Source: Agromyces fucosus
Lineage (GTDB): Bacteria > Actinomycetota > Actinomycetes > Actinomycetales > Microbacteriaceae
Assembly: GCF_004134865.1 (NCBI RefSeq)
Contig: NZ_SDPO01000001.1
Coordinates: 744,001-808,000, forward strand
Direction of reading: 5' to 3'
Length of the DNA stretch: 64,000 bases
Under the pieces are notes generated by a model. It saw nothing but the letters and a program-made list of their open reading frames with translations. It did no database searches and was not told the origin of the DNA. A program made the translations under genes and the position numbers. How positions within the stretch are numbered: the stretch's first letter is position 1; each line of letters opens with the position of its first letter. This document shows, piece by piece, positions 9,099 through 18,279 of this stretch.

Positions 9099-9111
9099 GT
9101 CGTTCTCCTTC

Positions 9112-9987
9112 TCAGCCGACGAGCTTCTGCGCGAAGACGTGCGGCGTGAATCCCGTGAGGTCGCCGATGCCCTCGCCCTGACCGATGAGCTTGATGGGCA
9201 GGCCGGTCCTCTCCTGCACCGCGAGCACGAATCCGCCCTTGGCGCTGCCGTCGAGCTTCGTGAGCACGAGGCCGGTGACCCCGCCGTGCTCGATGAAGGC
9301 CTCTGCCTGCGCGAGGCCGTTCTGGCCTGTGGTCGCGTCGAGCACGAGCAGCACTTCGCTGATCGGCGCCTGCTTCTCGACGACGCGCTTGATCTTGCCG
9401 AGCTCGTCCATGAGCCCGCCCTTGGTGTGCAGGCGGCCGGCCGTGTCGATGATGACGATCTCGGTGCCGTCGCGCTTGGCCTGTTCGACGGTCTGGAAGG
9501 CGACGGACGCCGGGTCCTGTCCCTCGCGCTCGGGGCGCACGATGCCGACGCCGGCGCGTTCGGCCCACGTCGCGAGCTGGTCGACCGCTGCCGCACGGAA
9601 GGTATCGGCGGCGCCGACCACGACGGTGCGGTCGAAGGTGCGCAGGAACCGTGCGAACTTGCCGATGGTGGTCGTCTTGCCGACGCCGTTCACGCCGACG
9701 ACCAGCACGACGGCCGGCCGCTCGGTGAGCTTCAACGTGGGGTCGTACTTCGAGAGCCGCTCCTCGACGATCTCGCGGAGCATCCGCTGCACGTCTTTCG
9801 GGTCGGTGGTCTTGTACCGCTCGACCTGCGCGCGGATCTGCCCGACGATCTCCTCGGTGACGGAGGGTCCGAAGTCGGCCCGGATCAGTGCGGACTCGAG
9901 GTCGTCCCACGTGTCCTCGTCGATCGTCTTCGCGCCGAAGACCCCGCGGAGGGCCGCGCCGAGCGACCAGGATGCGCGTTCTGCCAT
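9112..9987 (-). CDS. ftsY: SRP receptor GTPase FtsY
   Basis: Signal recognition particle receptor (291 aa) that docks Ffh-ribosome complexes at the membrane. It is a short form: the acidic A domain of E. coli FtsY is absent and the protein is essentially N plus G domains. Motifs are VGVNGVGKTTTIGKFA (P-loop), AADTFRAAAVDQL (insertion box), DTAGRLHTKGGLMDEL, TKLDGSAKGG and the closing GEGIGDLTGFTPHVFAQKLVG. TAGGCT on the minus strand ends 6 nt before ATG 9987, so the mRNA may be leaderless; GGAGG also lies in that gap. It is followed by the small acidic protein gene after 13 nt. Confidence 0.97.
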   Translation of the reverse strand: MAERASWSLGAALRGVFGAKTIDEDTWDDLESALIRADFGPSVTEEIVGQIRAQVERYKTTDPKDVQRMLREIVEERLSKYDPTLKLTERPAVVLVVGVNGVGKTTTIGKFARFLRTFDRTVVVGAADTFRAAAVDQLATWAERAGVGIVRPEREGQDPASVAFQTVEQAKRDGTEIVIIDTAGRLHTKGGLMDELGKIKRVVEKQAPISEVLLVLDATTGQNGLAQAEAFIEHGGVTGLVLTKLDGSAKGGFVLAVQERTGLPIKLIGQGEGIGDLTGFTPHVFAQKLVG

Positions 9988-10094
9988 GCCTCCAGCCTAG
10001 AGCGCGTGCGGGCTACACCGATCCAGCCCGCCCCCGCAAGGGGTTGTCCGTGGCGATCGGGAACGCGAGCCTCGGAGGAACGGAAGGAGTGCGG

Positions 10095-11063
10095 ATGACG
10101 ACCGTGGGATTCCACGCCTCGCACGAACAACTCCCGCCGAGCCGCCTGCTCGAGGCGGTCCGGCTCGCCGAGCAGGCGGGCTTCGATGCCGCCATGTGCA
10201 GCGACCACTTCGAACCCTGGAGCGTCCGGCAGGGCCACTCCGGCTACGCGTGGAGCTGGCTCGCCGCGGCGCTCGAGGCCACCCGGTTCTCGCTCGGCGT
10301 CGTCACGGCACCAGGGCAGCGCTACCACCCGGCGGTCGCTGCGCAGAAGGTCGCGACCCTCGCCGAGATGTACCCGGGACGGTTCTGGGCGGCGATCGGC
10401 AGCGGCGAGGCGATCAACGAGCACATCACGGGCGACCGGTGGCCCGAGAAGGACGAGCGCGATGCACGGCTCGTCGAGACCGTCGACGTCATGCGTCGAC
10501 TGCTCGCGGGCGAACAGGTCTCCGCCGACGGGCGCATCCGGGTCGACCGAGCGCGCATCTGGAGCCTGCCCGACTCGCCCGCTCCCCTGTTCGCAGCTGC
10601 GGTGAGCACCGAGACGGCGCGCGAGGCGGCCGCCTGGGCCGACGGCGTCATCACGGTCGACCAGTCGCCCGATGAGCTGCGAGCGTTCATCGACGCGTAT
10701 CGCGATGCCGGCGGGCGCGGACCCGTCTCGGTGCAGGTCCATCTCAGCTGGGCGCCGACCGAGGATGAGGCGCTGGCGATCGCACACGAGCAATGGCGAC
10801 AGAGCCTTGTTCCCGCGCACCTCGCCTGGGAGCTCGACACGCCGGAGGCCTTCGACGAGCGCACCGCGGAGGTCTCGGCAGAGCAGGTCGCCGAGACCCT
10901 GCCGGTCTTCGCCGACCCGGGCCGGCATCTCGAGCACCTGGTCGCCATCGCCGAACTCGGGGTCGACCGGATCTACCTCCACCACGTCGGCACCGAGCAG
11001 GCCGCCTTCATCGACGCGTTCGGCGAGCACGTGCTGCCCGCGCTCAAGGAGGTCGAACGATGA
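10095..11063 (+). CDS. LLM-class flavin-dependent oxidoreductase
   Basis: Luciferase-like monooxygenase-fold (TIM barrel) oxidoreductase of 322 aa. Seen: MTTVGFHASHEQLPPS at the start, CSDHFEPW in the flavin region, LGVVTAPGQRYHPAVAAQKVATL and the GSGEAINEHITGDRWP active-site loop typical of F420-like LLM enzymes. It resembles the TIGR03885-type branch thought to use FMN rather than F420; that assignment is from memory and tentative. AAGGAG lies 5 nt before ATG 10095. The stop overlaps the start of the GH13 gene (ATGA at 11060-11063), so the two are translationally coupled and probably work on one pathway, although the substrate is unknown. Confidence 0.8.
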   Translation: MTTVGFHASHEQLPPSRLLEAVRLAEQAGFDAAMCSDHFEPWSVRQGHSGYAWSWLAAALEATRFSLGVVTAPGQRYHPAVAAQKVATLAEMYPGRFWAAIGSGEAINEHITGDRWPEKDERDARLVETVDVMRRLLAGEQVSADGRIRVDRARIWSLPDSPAPLFAAAVSTETAREAAAWADGVITVDQSPDELRAFIDAYRDAGGRGPVSVQVHLSWAPTEDEALAIAHEQWRQSLVPAHLAWELDTPEAFDERTAEVSAEQVAETLPVFADPGRHLEHLVAIAELGVDRIYLHHVGTEQAAFIDAFGEHVLPALKEVER

Positions 11064-12724
11064 GGATCACCGATCGGAGCGACCTGTGGTGGAAGACCGC
11101 GGTCGTGTACTGCCTCGACGTCGAGACCTACATGGACTGGAACGACGACGGCTTCGGCGACTTCGAGGGTCTCGCGCACCGCCTCGACCACCTCGCCGAG
11201 CTCGGCGTCACGTGCATCTGGCTCATGCCCTTCCAGCCGACTCCCGACCGGGACGACGGGTACGACATCACGGACTTCACCGGCGTCGATCCTCGGCTCG
11301 GCGCGCTCGGCGATGTCGGCGAATTCACCCGTACGGCCCGGGACCGCGGCATGCGCGTCATCATCGACTTCGTCATGAACCACACCTCCGACCGGCATCC
11401 GTGGTTCACCGCGGCACGACGCAGCCGCAACTCCCCCTATCGCGACTACTACGTGTGGCGTGATGAACCACCCGCGAAGCAGCCCGCGACCGTGTTCCCC
11501 GGCGAGGAGGACAGCGTCTGGGAGCTCGACGAGCGCACGGGCCAGTACTACCTGCACAGCTTCTACCGGCACCAGCCCGACCTGAACATCGCAAACAGCG
11601 CCGTTCGCGACGAGATCGCGAAGACCCTCGGATACTGGCTCGAGCTCGGGATCTCGGGGTTCCGGGTCGATGCCGTGCCGTTCCTGATCGAGCCGCCGGA
11701 GGGCGTCGACATCGGCGACCCGCACGAGTTCCTCCGCGACATCCGCCGTTTCCTGCAGCGCCGTTCCAGCGACGCCGTCCTCCTAGGCGAGGTGAACCTG
11801 CCGTACGACCAGCAGCTCGAGTTCTTCGGCCGACCCGGTGACCCACCCGAACTGACGATGCAGTTCGACTTCCTCGGCATGCAGGCCCTGTACCTGTCAC
11901 TCGCGCGCGAGGACGCGCGCCCCCTCGCGGAGTCGCTCGCGAAGCGGCCCGTGCTCGAGCCAGAGGCGCAGTGGGCGAACTTCGTGCGCAACCACGACGA
12001 GCTCACCCTCGACAAGTTGAGCGACGCCGAGCGCCAGGAGGTCTTCGACGCGTTCGCGCCCGAGGAGTGGATGCGAGTGTACGACCGGGGCATCGCGCGC
12101 CGGCTCCCGCCCATGCTTGACGGCGACCCGCGCCGCATCCGCATGGTCTACAGCCTGCTGTTCTCGCTGCCGGGCACGCCGGTGCTCTTCTACGGCGAGG
12201 AGATCGGCATGGGCGAGAACCGTGACGAGGGCGGCCGGATGACCGTGCGCACGCCGATGCAGTGGACCGACGAGAAGAACGGCGGCTTCTCGCGCGCTAC
12301 TCCGCGCCGACTCGCTGCTGCGCCGCCCACGGATGGCTACGCGCCCGAGCACGTGAACGTCGAGGCGCAGATGCACGACCCCGACTCGCTGCTCAGTGTC
12401 ATCCGCAGCTTCGCCGTGCGCTTCCGCAGCTCCCCCGAGATCGGCTGGGGCCGCCCTGAGGTGCTCCCGAGCGGGCAGGACGCGGTGCTTGCGCATCGCA
12501 TCACCGCGGATGTCGGGCGGTTCGTGGCGGTGCACAACTTCGCGCCGAGGCCGACGGTCGTCTCGCTCGAGCTCGGACCAGTGCCACCCGATTCGGTGCT
12601 CTCCGACCTGTTCGCCGTCGACACGTTCGAGCTCGACGAGCGCGGGCGCATCGACGTGCACCTCGATGCCTACGGGTACCGCTGGTTCCGCATCGTCGAA
12701 CCGGACGACCGTCGCCTCACCTGA
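11060..12724 (+). CDS. GH13 alpha-amylase family enzyme, trehalose synthase-like
   Basis: A 554-aa cytoplasmic GH13 enzyme, related to trehalose synthase (maltose to trehalose isomerase) and oligo-1,6-glucosidase. It opens WWKTAVVYCLDVETYMDWN, close to TreS. Catalytic residues: nucleophile Asp in GFRVDAV (about residue 205), acid/base Glu in LLGEVN (about 245), and the third Asp in RNHDELT (about 313). The C-terminal beta-domain (from about 480) ends in YGYRWFRIV. True TreS proteins are usually longer and often fused to or paired with maltokinase, which is absent here, so exact activity is uncertain. It overlaps the LLM gene by 4 nt and converges on smc. Confidence 0.85.
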   Translation: MRITDRSDLWWKTAVVYCLDVETYMDWNDDGFGDFEGLAHRLDHLAELGVTCIWLMPFQPTPDRDDGYDITDFTGVDPRLGALGDVGEFTRTARDRGMRVIIDFVMNHTSDRHPWFTAARRSRNSPYRDYYVWRDEPPAKQPATVFPGEEDSVWELDERTGQYYLHSFYRHQPDLNIANSAVRDEIAKTLGYWLELGISGFRVDAVPFLIEPPEGVDIGDPHEFLRDIRRFLQRRSSDAVLLGEVNLPYDQQLEFFGRPGDPPELTMQFDFLGMQALYLSLAREDARPLAESLAKRPVLEPEAQWANFVRNHDELTLDKLSDAERQEVFDAFAPEEWMRVYDRGIARRLPPMLDGDPRRIRMVYSLLFSLPGTPVLFYGEEIGMGENRDEGGRMTVRTPMQWTDEKNGGFSRATPRRLAAAPPTDGYAPEHVNVEAQMHDPDSLLSVIRSFAVRFRSSPEIGWGRPEVLPSGQDAVLAHRITADVGRFVAVHNFAPRPTVVSLELGPVPPDSVLSDLFAVDTFELDERGRIDVHLDAYGYRWFRIVEPDDRRLT

Positions 12725-12745
12725 GACGGGCGACATCACGCGAAG

Positions 12746-12763
12746 CGGATGCCGCGGCATCCG
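12746..12763. terminator. Perfect 18-bp palindrome between convergent GH13 and smc genes
   Basis: CGGATGCC and GGCATCCG meet head-to-head around GC, giving a perfect palindrome in the 64-bp gap between two convergent stops. It could form a bidirectional terminator hairpin. It is also the palindromic form of the GCGGATGCCGC word that recurs in coding sequence through the window. Confidence 0.5.
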
Positions 12764-12788
12764 TTCGGTTCGGACCACGGACCAGCCG

Positions 12789-15700
12789 TCAGCTCGCCTT
12801 CGCCTCGCGCTCCTCGCGGACGCGCTGCCCGACGACCGCCGACACGCCGTCCTGCCGCATCGAGACGCCGTAGAGGGCGTCGGCGATCTCCATCGTGCGC
12901 TTCTGGTGGGTGATCACGATGAGCTGGGAGTCGTCGCGCAGGGACTCCATGGTCGTGAGCAGGCGCCCGAGGTTGGCGTCGTCGAGCGCCGCCTCGACCT
13001 CGTCCATGATGTAGAACGGGCTCGGGCGGGCCTTGAAGATCGCGATGAGCAGGGCGACCGCGGCGAGAGAACGCTCACCGCCCGAGAGCAGCGAGAGCCG
13101 CTCGATCTTCTTGCCCGCGGGCTTCACGCTGACCTCGATGCCGGTCGTGAGCATGTTCTCGGGGTCGGTGAGGGTGATGCTGCCGACGCCGCCCGGGAAG
13201 AGGACGGGGAAGACCTCGGCGAACGCCGCCTGCGTGTCATCGAAGGCGCTGCGGAAGATCGACTCCATCTTGCCGTCGATCTCCTCGATGATCGTCAGCA
13301 GGTCCTTGCGCGTGTTGGCGAGGTCGGTGAGCTGCTCGGTGAGGAAGAGGTGACGCTGCTCGAGCGCCGCGAACTCCTCGAGTGCGAGCGGGTTCACGCG
13401 GCCGAGCTGCGCGAACTTGCGCTCCGCCTGCGCGAGCCTGCGCTGCTGCTCCTCGCGGCGGAAGGGCCGGGGCTCGCCCTCCTCGTCTTCGGCGGGAATG
13501 AGCTGGTCGGGGCCGTACTCGTCGACGAGCACGTCTTCCGTGAGGCCGAGCTCCGACTCGGCACGCTCGACGAGTCCGCCGACGTGGAGCTTCTTCTCGT
13601 AGATGCGGAGCTCGAGGCCGTGCACGTCTTCGGTGACCGACTGCAGCCGTTCGCGCACGGCGGCCTCTTCGCGGCGCACCGCCTGCAGCTCCTCGTTGCG
13701 GCTCGCGCGTTCGGCTTCGGCGCGCCCGAGCGCCACGCGAGCCTCGGAGACGGATGCATCGACCGACGCGAGTGCCTCGGGCAGCACGTCGGCGACCCGC
13801 GTGGCCGCCTCGAGCTGCGCGCGACGGATCACGGCGCGCCGCGCGGCATCCGCTGCGGCCTGTCGCTCCGCCTCGAACTGGGCCTCCATGGCGCGGATGC
13901 GGGCCTCTTCGGCGCGCACGCGCTCCTTCGCCGTCTCGAGCCGCAGCTTCGCCTCGACCTCGGCCTCGCGGGCCGCCTCGAGCGCGGCGAGCGCGCCGTC
14001 GCGGGCGGCCGTCTCGAGCACGGGCCGCGGCTCGGCACGCGCCGCCTCGAGCGCGGTCTTCGCGGCGGTCGCGAGCTGCTCGGCCTCGGCGACGCGTTCC
14101 TCGGCGAGCGCGGCGGCCTGCCGCAGTCGCTCTGAGTCGGCGTCGGCGGCCTCGGCCTGCACGCGCGCGCGGTTCAGTCGCTCCGTGCGCTGCGCGAGCT
14201 GCGCGTCGAACTCGCGGAGCGCCGCGAGCGCGCGCTTCGACTGCTCCTTCGACTGCTCCACGATCTGGCGCTGCTCGGTGAGCTCGAACCGGGCGCGCTC
14301 GATCTCGGAGCGCACCTCCTCGAGTCGGGCGGCGGCGCGATCGCGTTCGGCGATGAGCTCGATGCGGCTCTGCTTGCGACCGGAGCCGCCGCGCAACACG
14401 TAGCGGCCGACGACGGTGCCGTCCTTCGTGATGACCGTGGCCGGGGTCGCTCGCTTCGCGAGCGCAGCCTCGGCGTCACGAGCGGCTGCGAGGTCATCGG
14501 CGATGAGCACCTCTGCGAGGAGGCCGAGCACGCCGGCGGGGGCGATGACGACCTCGGATGCCGCGGTGAGCCCCGCCACCGGTGCCGCTGCAGCGGGCGC
14601 GGTGCCGGCATCGGCGAGTGCCAGGGCGACGCGGCCGAGTTCGCCGCGTTCGGCGTGCTCGAGCGCGCGGAAGGCGGCGGCCCGGTCGTCGACGAGCACC
14701 GCGTCGCTCAGCGAACCGAGAGCCGCGGCGATCGCCGGTTCGTACCCGGGCTCGACCTGCAGCGCCTCGGCGAGGAGACCCCGAACCCCGCTCAGGCCGG
14801 CCTTCGCGAGCGCCGCCGAGCCGTCCTTCTGGTCGAGGGCGAGGGAGAGCGCCTGGGTGCGGGCGCCGAGGGCGCCGTGTTCGCGCTCACGGCCGTGCAG
14901 CTCCTCGCGGATGCGCTCGATCTCGGCCTCGGCCTCGAAGACCGCGCCCTGGGCGAGTTCGTACGCCTCGTCGAGGTCGGTCTCGGCGGTCTCGCCGTTG
15001 TCGGCCTCCGCCTCGGCTGCGGCGAGCGCGGTGGCCGCCGAGGCGCGGCGCTCGGCCGACGCCTCGAGGGCGTTCTCGTGGCGCAGCACTTCGCCTCGTA
15101 CGGCGGCGAGCTTCGACGCCGCCGAGTCGGCCTGCCCCGTGAGCTTGGAGAGTTCGAGGTCGTAGGCCGAGACGAGCGCGCTCTGGCGGGCGATGCCCTC
15201 GTCGACCGTATCGAGCTCGGCGCGGCGGCGCATGGTCGCCTCGTGCGCGTCGTCGAGAGCGGATGCCGCGGTGCCGACGCCGTCTCGGATGCCGGTGAGC
15301 TCCGTCACCGCCTCGTCGATCATCGCGCGGGTCACGCTCGGCGAGACATCCGTCTGCTCTGCTGCACTGCCGAGCAGGGCGATGCGCTGCCGGGCGAGCG
15401 AGTCGAGCGAGCGGAGGCTCCCCTGCGCCTGTTCGAGCGCGAAGGTCGTCGATCGCGCACGGTCGACGGCATCGCCGACCTGCGCCTGCTCGAGGCGGGT
15501 CACCTTCGCCTGGTGCTGTTCCAACTGGTCTTGGAGGACGAGCCGTTCGGCGTGGCGCTCGTGTTCGCTCTTGCCGTGCTCGTCGAGGGCGCGGCGGAGG
15601 CCGACGACCTCGTCGGCGAGCAGTCGCGCCTTGGCGTCGCGCACGACGGCGGCGATCGTCGCGGCCTCGCGAGCGACCTCGGCCTGGCGGCCGAGCGGCT

Positions 15701-16307
15701 TCAACTGCCGCCGGATCTCGCCCGCGAGGTCGGAGAGACGGGTGAGGTTCGCCTGCATGGCGTCGAGCTTGCGGAGCGTCTTCTCTTTCCGGCGACGGTG
15801 CTTCAGGATGCCGGCAGCCTCCTCGATGAAGCCGCGGCGGTCTTCGGGAGTCGCCCGCAGCACCTGGTCGAGCTGGCCCTGGCCGACGATGACGTGCATC
15901 TCACGGCCGAGGCCCGAATCACTGAGCAGCTCCTGCACGTCGAGCAGTCGGCAGTTGTCGCCGTTGATCGCGTATTCGCTCGCACCGTTGCGGAAGAGCG
16001 TGCGGGAGATCGTCACCTCGGTGTACTCGATCGGCAGCGCCCCGTCGCTGTTGTCGATCGTGAGGCTCACCTCGGCGCGGCCGAGCGGCCCGCGGGTCGA
16101 GGTGCCCGCGAAGATGACGTCCTCCATCTTTCCGCCGCGGAGGGTCTTCGCGCCCTGTTCGCCCATCACCCAGGCGAGGGCGTCGACGACGTTGGACTTG
16201 CCGGAGCCGTTGGGACCGACGATGCAGGTGACGCCCGGTTCGAACGCGAACGTCGTCGGCTGTGCGAAGGACTTGAAGCCCTTGAGCGTCAGGCTCTTCA
16301 GGTACAC
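12789..16307 (-). CDS. smc: Chromosome segregation protein SMC
   Basis: A 1172-aa SMC ATPase that forms the ring of the SMC-ScpAB condensin, compacting and separating chromosomes. N-terminal head: Walker A GPNGSGKSNVVDALAWVMGEQG. The hinge lies near residues 500-640 (around GSLSDAVLVDDRAAAFRALE), flanked by two long Ala/Glu/Arg-rich coiled coils. The C-terminal head has the signature LSGGERSLAAVALL and Walker B FYIMDEVEAALDD. I set the start at GTG 16307 (VYLKSLTLKGFKSF), where the family begins and AGGAGAGGG lies upstream; the reading frame continues to 16421 without homology. Its place between mutM and ftsY matches other actinobacteria, with accessory genes inserted on both sides. Confidence 0.97.
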   Translation of the reverse strand: MYLKSLTLKGFKSFAQPTTFAFEPGVTCIVGPNGSGKSNVVDALAWVMGEQGAKTLRGGKMEDVIFAGTSTRGPLGRAEVSLTIDNSDGALPIEYTEVTISRTLFRNGASEYAINGDNCRLLDVQELLSDSGLGREMHVIVGQGQLDQVLRATPEDRRGFIEEAAGILKHRRRKEKTLRKLDAMQANLTRLSDLAGEIRRQLKPLGRQAEVAREAATIAAVVRDAKARLLADEVVGLRRALDEHGKSEHERHAERLVLQDQLEQHQAKVTRLEQAQVGDAVDRARSTTFALEQAQGSLRSLDSLARQRIALLGSAAEQTDVSPSVTRAMIDEAVTELTGIRDGVGTAASALDDAHEATMRRRAELDTVDEGIARQSALVSAYDLELSKLTGQADSAASKLAAVRGEVLRHENALEASAERRASAATALAAAEAEADNGETAETDLDEAYELAQGAVFEAEAEIERIREELHGREREHGALGARTQALSLALDQKDGSAALAKAGLSGVRGLLAEALQVEPGYEPAIAAALGSLSDAVLVDDRAAAFRALEHAERGELGRVALALADAGTAPAAAAPVAGLTAASEVVIAPAGVLGLLAEVLIADDLAAARDAEAALAKRATPATVITKDGTVVGRYVLRGGSGRKQSRIELIAERDRAAARLEEVRSEIERARFELTEQRQIVEQSKEQSKRALAALREFDAQLAQRTERLNRARVQAEAADADSERLRQAAALAEERVAEAEQLATAAKTALEAARAEPRPVLETAARDGALAALEAAREAEVEAKLRLETAKERVRAEEARIRAMEAQFEAERQAAADAARRAVIRRAQLEAATRVADVLPEALASVDASVSEARVALGRAEAERASRNEELQAVRREEAAVRERLQSVTEDVHGLELRIYEKKLHVGGLVERAESELGLTEDVLVDEYGPDQLIPAEDEEGEPRPFRREEQQRRLAQAERKFAQLGRVNPLALEEFAALEQRHLFLTEQLTDLANTRKDLLTIIEEIDGKMESIFRSAFDDTQAAFAEVFPVLFPGGVGSITLTDPENMLTTGIEVSVKPAGKKIERLSLLSGGERSLAAVALLIAIFKARPSPFYIMDEVEAALDDANLGRLLTTMESLRDDSQLIVITHQKRTMEIADALYGVSMRQDGVSAVVGQRVREEREAKAS

Positions 16308-16404
16308 GTCCCACCCTCTCCTGGTCGCGAGAACGCTGGGGTCTACGGTATCCGAGGTTGGGCCGCCCGCCGCGCACGCGCGCCGCCCGCCGAGCGATCC
16401 GATC

Positions 16405-16433
16405 TTGTCGCCGCGGGACACTGCCGATATCCT
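16405..16433 (+). promoter_or_regulatory. Promoter of the tandem GNAT gene
   Basis: TTGTCG (16405-16410), a 17-nt spacer and TATCCT (16428-16433) form a good -35/-10 pair. The ATG lies 37 nt downstream of the -10, and GAGGAGG acts as ribosome-binding site. The divergent smc promoter must lie in the remaining 16308-16400; TACCGT on the minus strand is a possible -10. Confidence 0.55.
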
Positions 16434-16469
16434 GATCGGCTGCCTGCGGGGCGGCGAGGAGGCTCATCC

Positions 16470-17552
16470 ATGACGATCGACGTTCGACCGGTCGCGGTCC
16501 CCGAGCGACTCGGCACTCCCGCGGCCGCCGAGTTCGAGGCGTACGTCGAGCTGACGGCGCAGATCGACGAGTCGGTCTGGGGGCACCGGCGCTTCTCCTA
16601 CGACGCACCGGAACTGCTGCCCGAGTTCCTCGACGACCGGTACACCGGGCGCCGGGCGTTCGCCGCCTGGGACGGAGAGCGATGCGTCGGCCGTGCCGAA
16701 CTGCAATGGGAGCGCAGCGAGGGCGCGCGCGCAGCTGAGATCACCGTCGGTGTCGTCGTCGACCTGCGTCGGCAGGGCATCGGCAGCGAGCTGCTGCGCC
16801 GGGCCGAGAGCCACGCGCGATCCATCGGCCGCCAGGTGTTCGCCGGGTTCTCGGATGTCGCGCTCGTCGGCCTCGAACTCGCCGGCCCCCGCCTCGAGGC
16901 GCCCGACGGCACCGGCTCGATCCCGGCAGCCGATCCCGGAGCCGCGTTCGCGTCCCGTCACGGATATCGCCTCGGTCAGCTCGAACGCATGAGCGGGCTC
17001 ACCGTGACGGGCAGATCGGCGGAGTTCCGGTCGCTGCTCGACGACCGCCTCGCCGAACGCGACGCCCACGCTTCGGGCTATCGGCTCGTTGCATGGACCG
17101 ACCGGGCACCCGAGGAGCTGCTCGACTCCCTCGCCGTGGCCCACGCCTCGATGGCGACGGATCCGCCCGCCGGCGGCATCTTGTACGACGAGGAGGTGTG
17201 GGATGCCAAGCGGGTGCGGGCCGGCGAGACCCGGGCGCTCGCCGGCGGTCGCACGACGCTCGTGCAGGCCGCCATCGCGCCCGATGGGTCGGTGGCAGGC
17301 TACACCGAGCTCTCGCTGCCGTCGGACTCGCTGGCGGTGTTCCAGTGGGACACGATCGTGCTCGGGCCGCACCGCGGCCATCGCCTCGGCATGCTGATGA
17401 AGCTCGGCAACCTCGTGCGCCTCGCCGAGACCGCGCCGGAGCGCACCGACGTCTACACGTGGAACGCCGACGAGAACGACCACATGCTCGCGATCAACAT
17501 CGCGCTCGGCTTCACCCTTCGCGGGATGAGCGCGGAGTGGCAGCGGGCCTGA
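16470..17552 (+). CDS. Tandem-domain GNAT family N-acetyltransferase
   Basis: A 360-aa cytoplasmic acetyltransferase with two GNAT folds in tandem. The first half has the acetyl-CoA loop VGVVVDLRRQGIGSELLRRAE (about residues 90-110); the second has LGPHRGHRLGMLMKLGNLVR (about 295-315) and an N-terminal half-motif AIAPDGSVAGYTEL. This is the mycothiol synthase-like layout, but MshD key context is not evident and the acceptor is unknown. The start ATG 16470 has GAGGAGG 8 nt upstream. Its last 41 bases overlap the 3' end of the convergent TetR gene. Confidence 0.82.
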   Translation: MTIDVRPVAVPERLGTPAAAEFEAYVELTAQIDESVWGHRRFSYDAPELLPEFLDDRYTGRRAFAAWDGERCVGRAELQWERSEGARAAEITVGVVVDLRRQGIGSELLRRAESHARSIGRQVFAGFSDVALVGLELAGPRLEAPDGTGSIPAADPGAAFASRHGYRLGQLERMSGLTVTGRSAEFRSLLDDRLAERDAHASGYRLVAWTDRAPEELLDSLAVAHASMATDPPAGGILYDEEVWDAKRVRAGETRALAGGRTTLVQAAIAPDGSVAGYTELSLPSDSLAVFQWDTIVLGPHRGHRLGMLMKLGNLVRLAETAPERTDVYTWNADENDHMLAINIALGFTLRGMSAEWQRA

Positions 17553-18177
17553 TCCGACCTGCGCCGAACCGCGCGACGATGGTTCGCACGGCTTCGTCCA
17601 CCACGTTGCGCGTCTCGTCCTCACTGAGCGACCAACCGCCGTGGATGAGGCGAGGCCAGAAGACGACGGTCGCGATCATGCCGAGGAACTGGGCTGCCAC
17701 GGCATCCGGGTCATCCATGTGCGCGGTTCCCGCGGCGGCCTCGGCCCGCAGATAGCGCCCGAGTGCCGCGAAGACGGGCAACGTGCCGAAGTCGAAGGTT
17801 CGCTCGCGGAGCTCGGGAAACCGCTGGGACTCGCCGATCAGGATGCGGAGCAGCTGCTCCATGCGGGGGCGGTTCAACAACTCCACATACGCGTTGCCCA
17901 GCGCCGTCAATCCCCCGCTGAAGTCCCCGATCGGCGGGTCGACGACCTCTCCAGCAGGCGCGTCACCGGCCGCGAGCACCATCGCCTCGAACAGTTCGGC
18001 TTTCGTCGGGAACTGCTTGAACAGGGTGGCCTTGGAGACCCCTGCGCCCTCGGCGACGCGCGTGAGCGAGGTGCGGTCGTACCCGTGCTCGAGAAACAGC
18101 GCGGTGGCCGCGGCGATGATGGCCGCACGGTTGGCTGCGGCGATCTGACGATGGTATGCGGAGAGCTCACGGGCCAT
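17512..18177 (-). CDS. TetR/AcrR family transcriptional regulator
   Basis: A 221-aa repressor. Residues about 15-60 carry the TetR helix-turn-helix (AIIAAATALFLEHGYDRTSLTRVAEGAGVSKATLFKQFPTK, read in two parts); the rest is the helical ligand/dimer domain with a DUF/TetR_C-like end. It is divergently transcribed from the DHFR-like gene, and the 102-bp gap between them holds two matching inverted repeats, so autoregulation and control of the reductase gene are very likely. A CATACT box ends 6 nt before ATG 18177, suggesting a leaderless message. The ligand is unknown. Its 3' end runs 41 nt into the convergent GNAT gene. Confidence 0.88.
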   Translation of the reverse strand: MARELSAYHRQIAAANRAAIIAAATALFLEHGYDRTSLTRVAEGAGVSKATLFKQFPTKAELFEAMVLAAGDAPAGEVVDPPIGDFSGGLTALGNAYVELLNRPRMEQLLRILIGESQRFPELRERTFDFGTLPVFAALGRYLRAEAAAGTAHMDDPDAVAAQFLGMIATVVFWPRLIHGGWSLSEDETRNVVDEAVRTIVARFGAGRIRPAATPRSSREG

Positions 18178-18195
18178 GCGCCAAGTATGCCAGAG

Positions 18196-18217
18196 AGGTG
18201 AGTCGCTTGACTCATGA
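18196..18217. promoter_or_regulatory. TetR operator copy 1
   Basis: AGGTGAGTCG followed by TTGACTCA makes an imperfect inverted repeat. It contains the -35 (TTGACT, 18207-18212) of the rightward promoter. It matches operator copy 2 at 16 of 22 positions, starting exactly 45 bp away. Confidence 0.65.
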
Positions 18218-18235
18218 CTCGGGGGTTGCTAGCTT
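18207..18235 (+). promoter_or_regulatory. Promoter of the DHFR-like reductase gene
   Basis: TTGACT (18207-18212), a 17-nt spacer and TAGCTT (18230-18235) form one of the best -35/-10 pairs in the window. The predicted start site, around 18242, lies at the edge of operator copy 2. A repressor bound to both repeats would block RNA polymerase. Confidence 0.65.
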
Positions 18236-18240
18236 GCCAA

Positions 18241-18262
18241 AGGTGAGCCGATCGACTCACCT
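18241..18262. promoter_or_regulatory. TetR operator copy 2
   Basis: A 22-bp inverted repeat, AGGTGAG...CTCACCT, palindromic at all but one base pair. It lies just downstream of the predicted transcription start and 18 bp before the DHFR-like start codon. The half-site GGTGAG(T/C)CG is shared with copy 1. It is the probable binding site of the divergently encoded TetR protein. Confidence 0.7.
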
Positions 18263-18279
18263 CAAGCAAAGGAGCTGCA

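Noticed and set aside
16308-16421. N-terminal extension of SMC to 16421
   Set aside because: SMC homology starts at GTG 16307 with AGGAGAGGG upstream; the extension is unlike any SMC.
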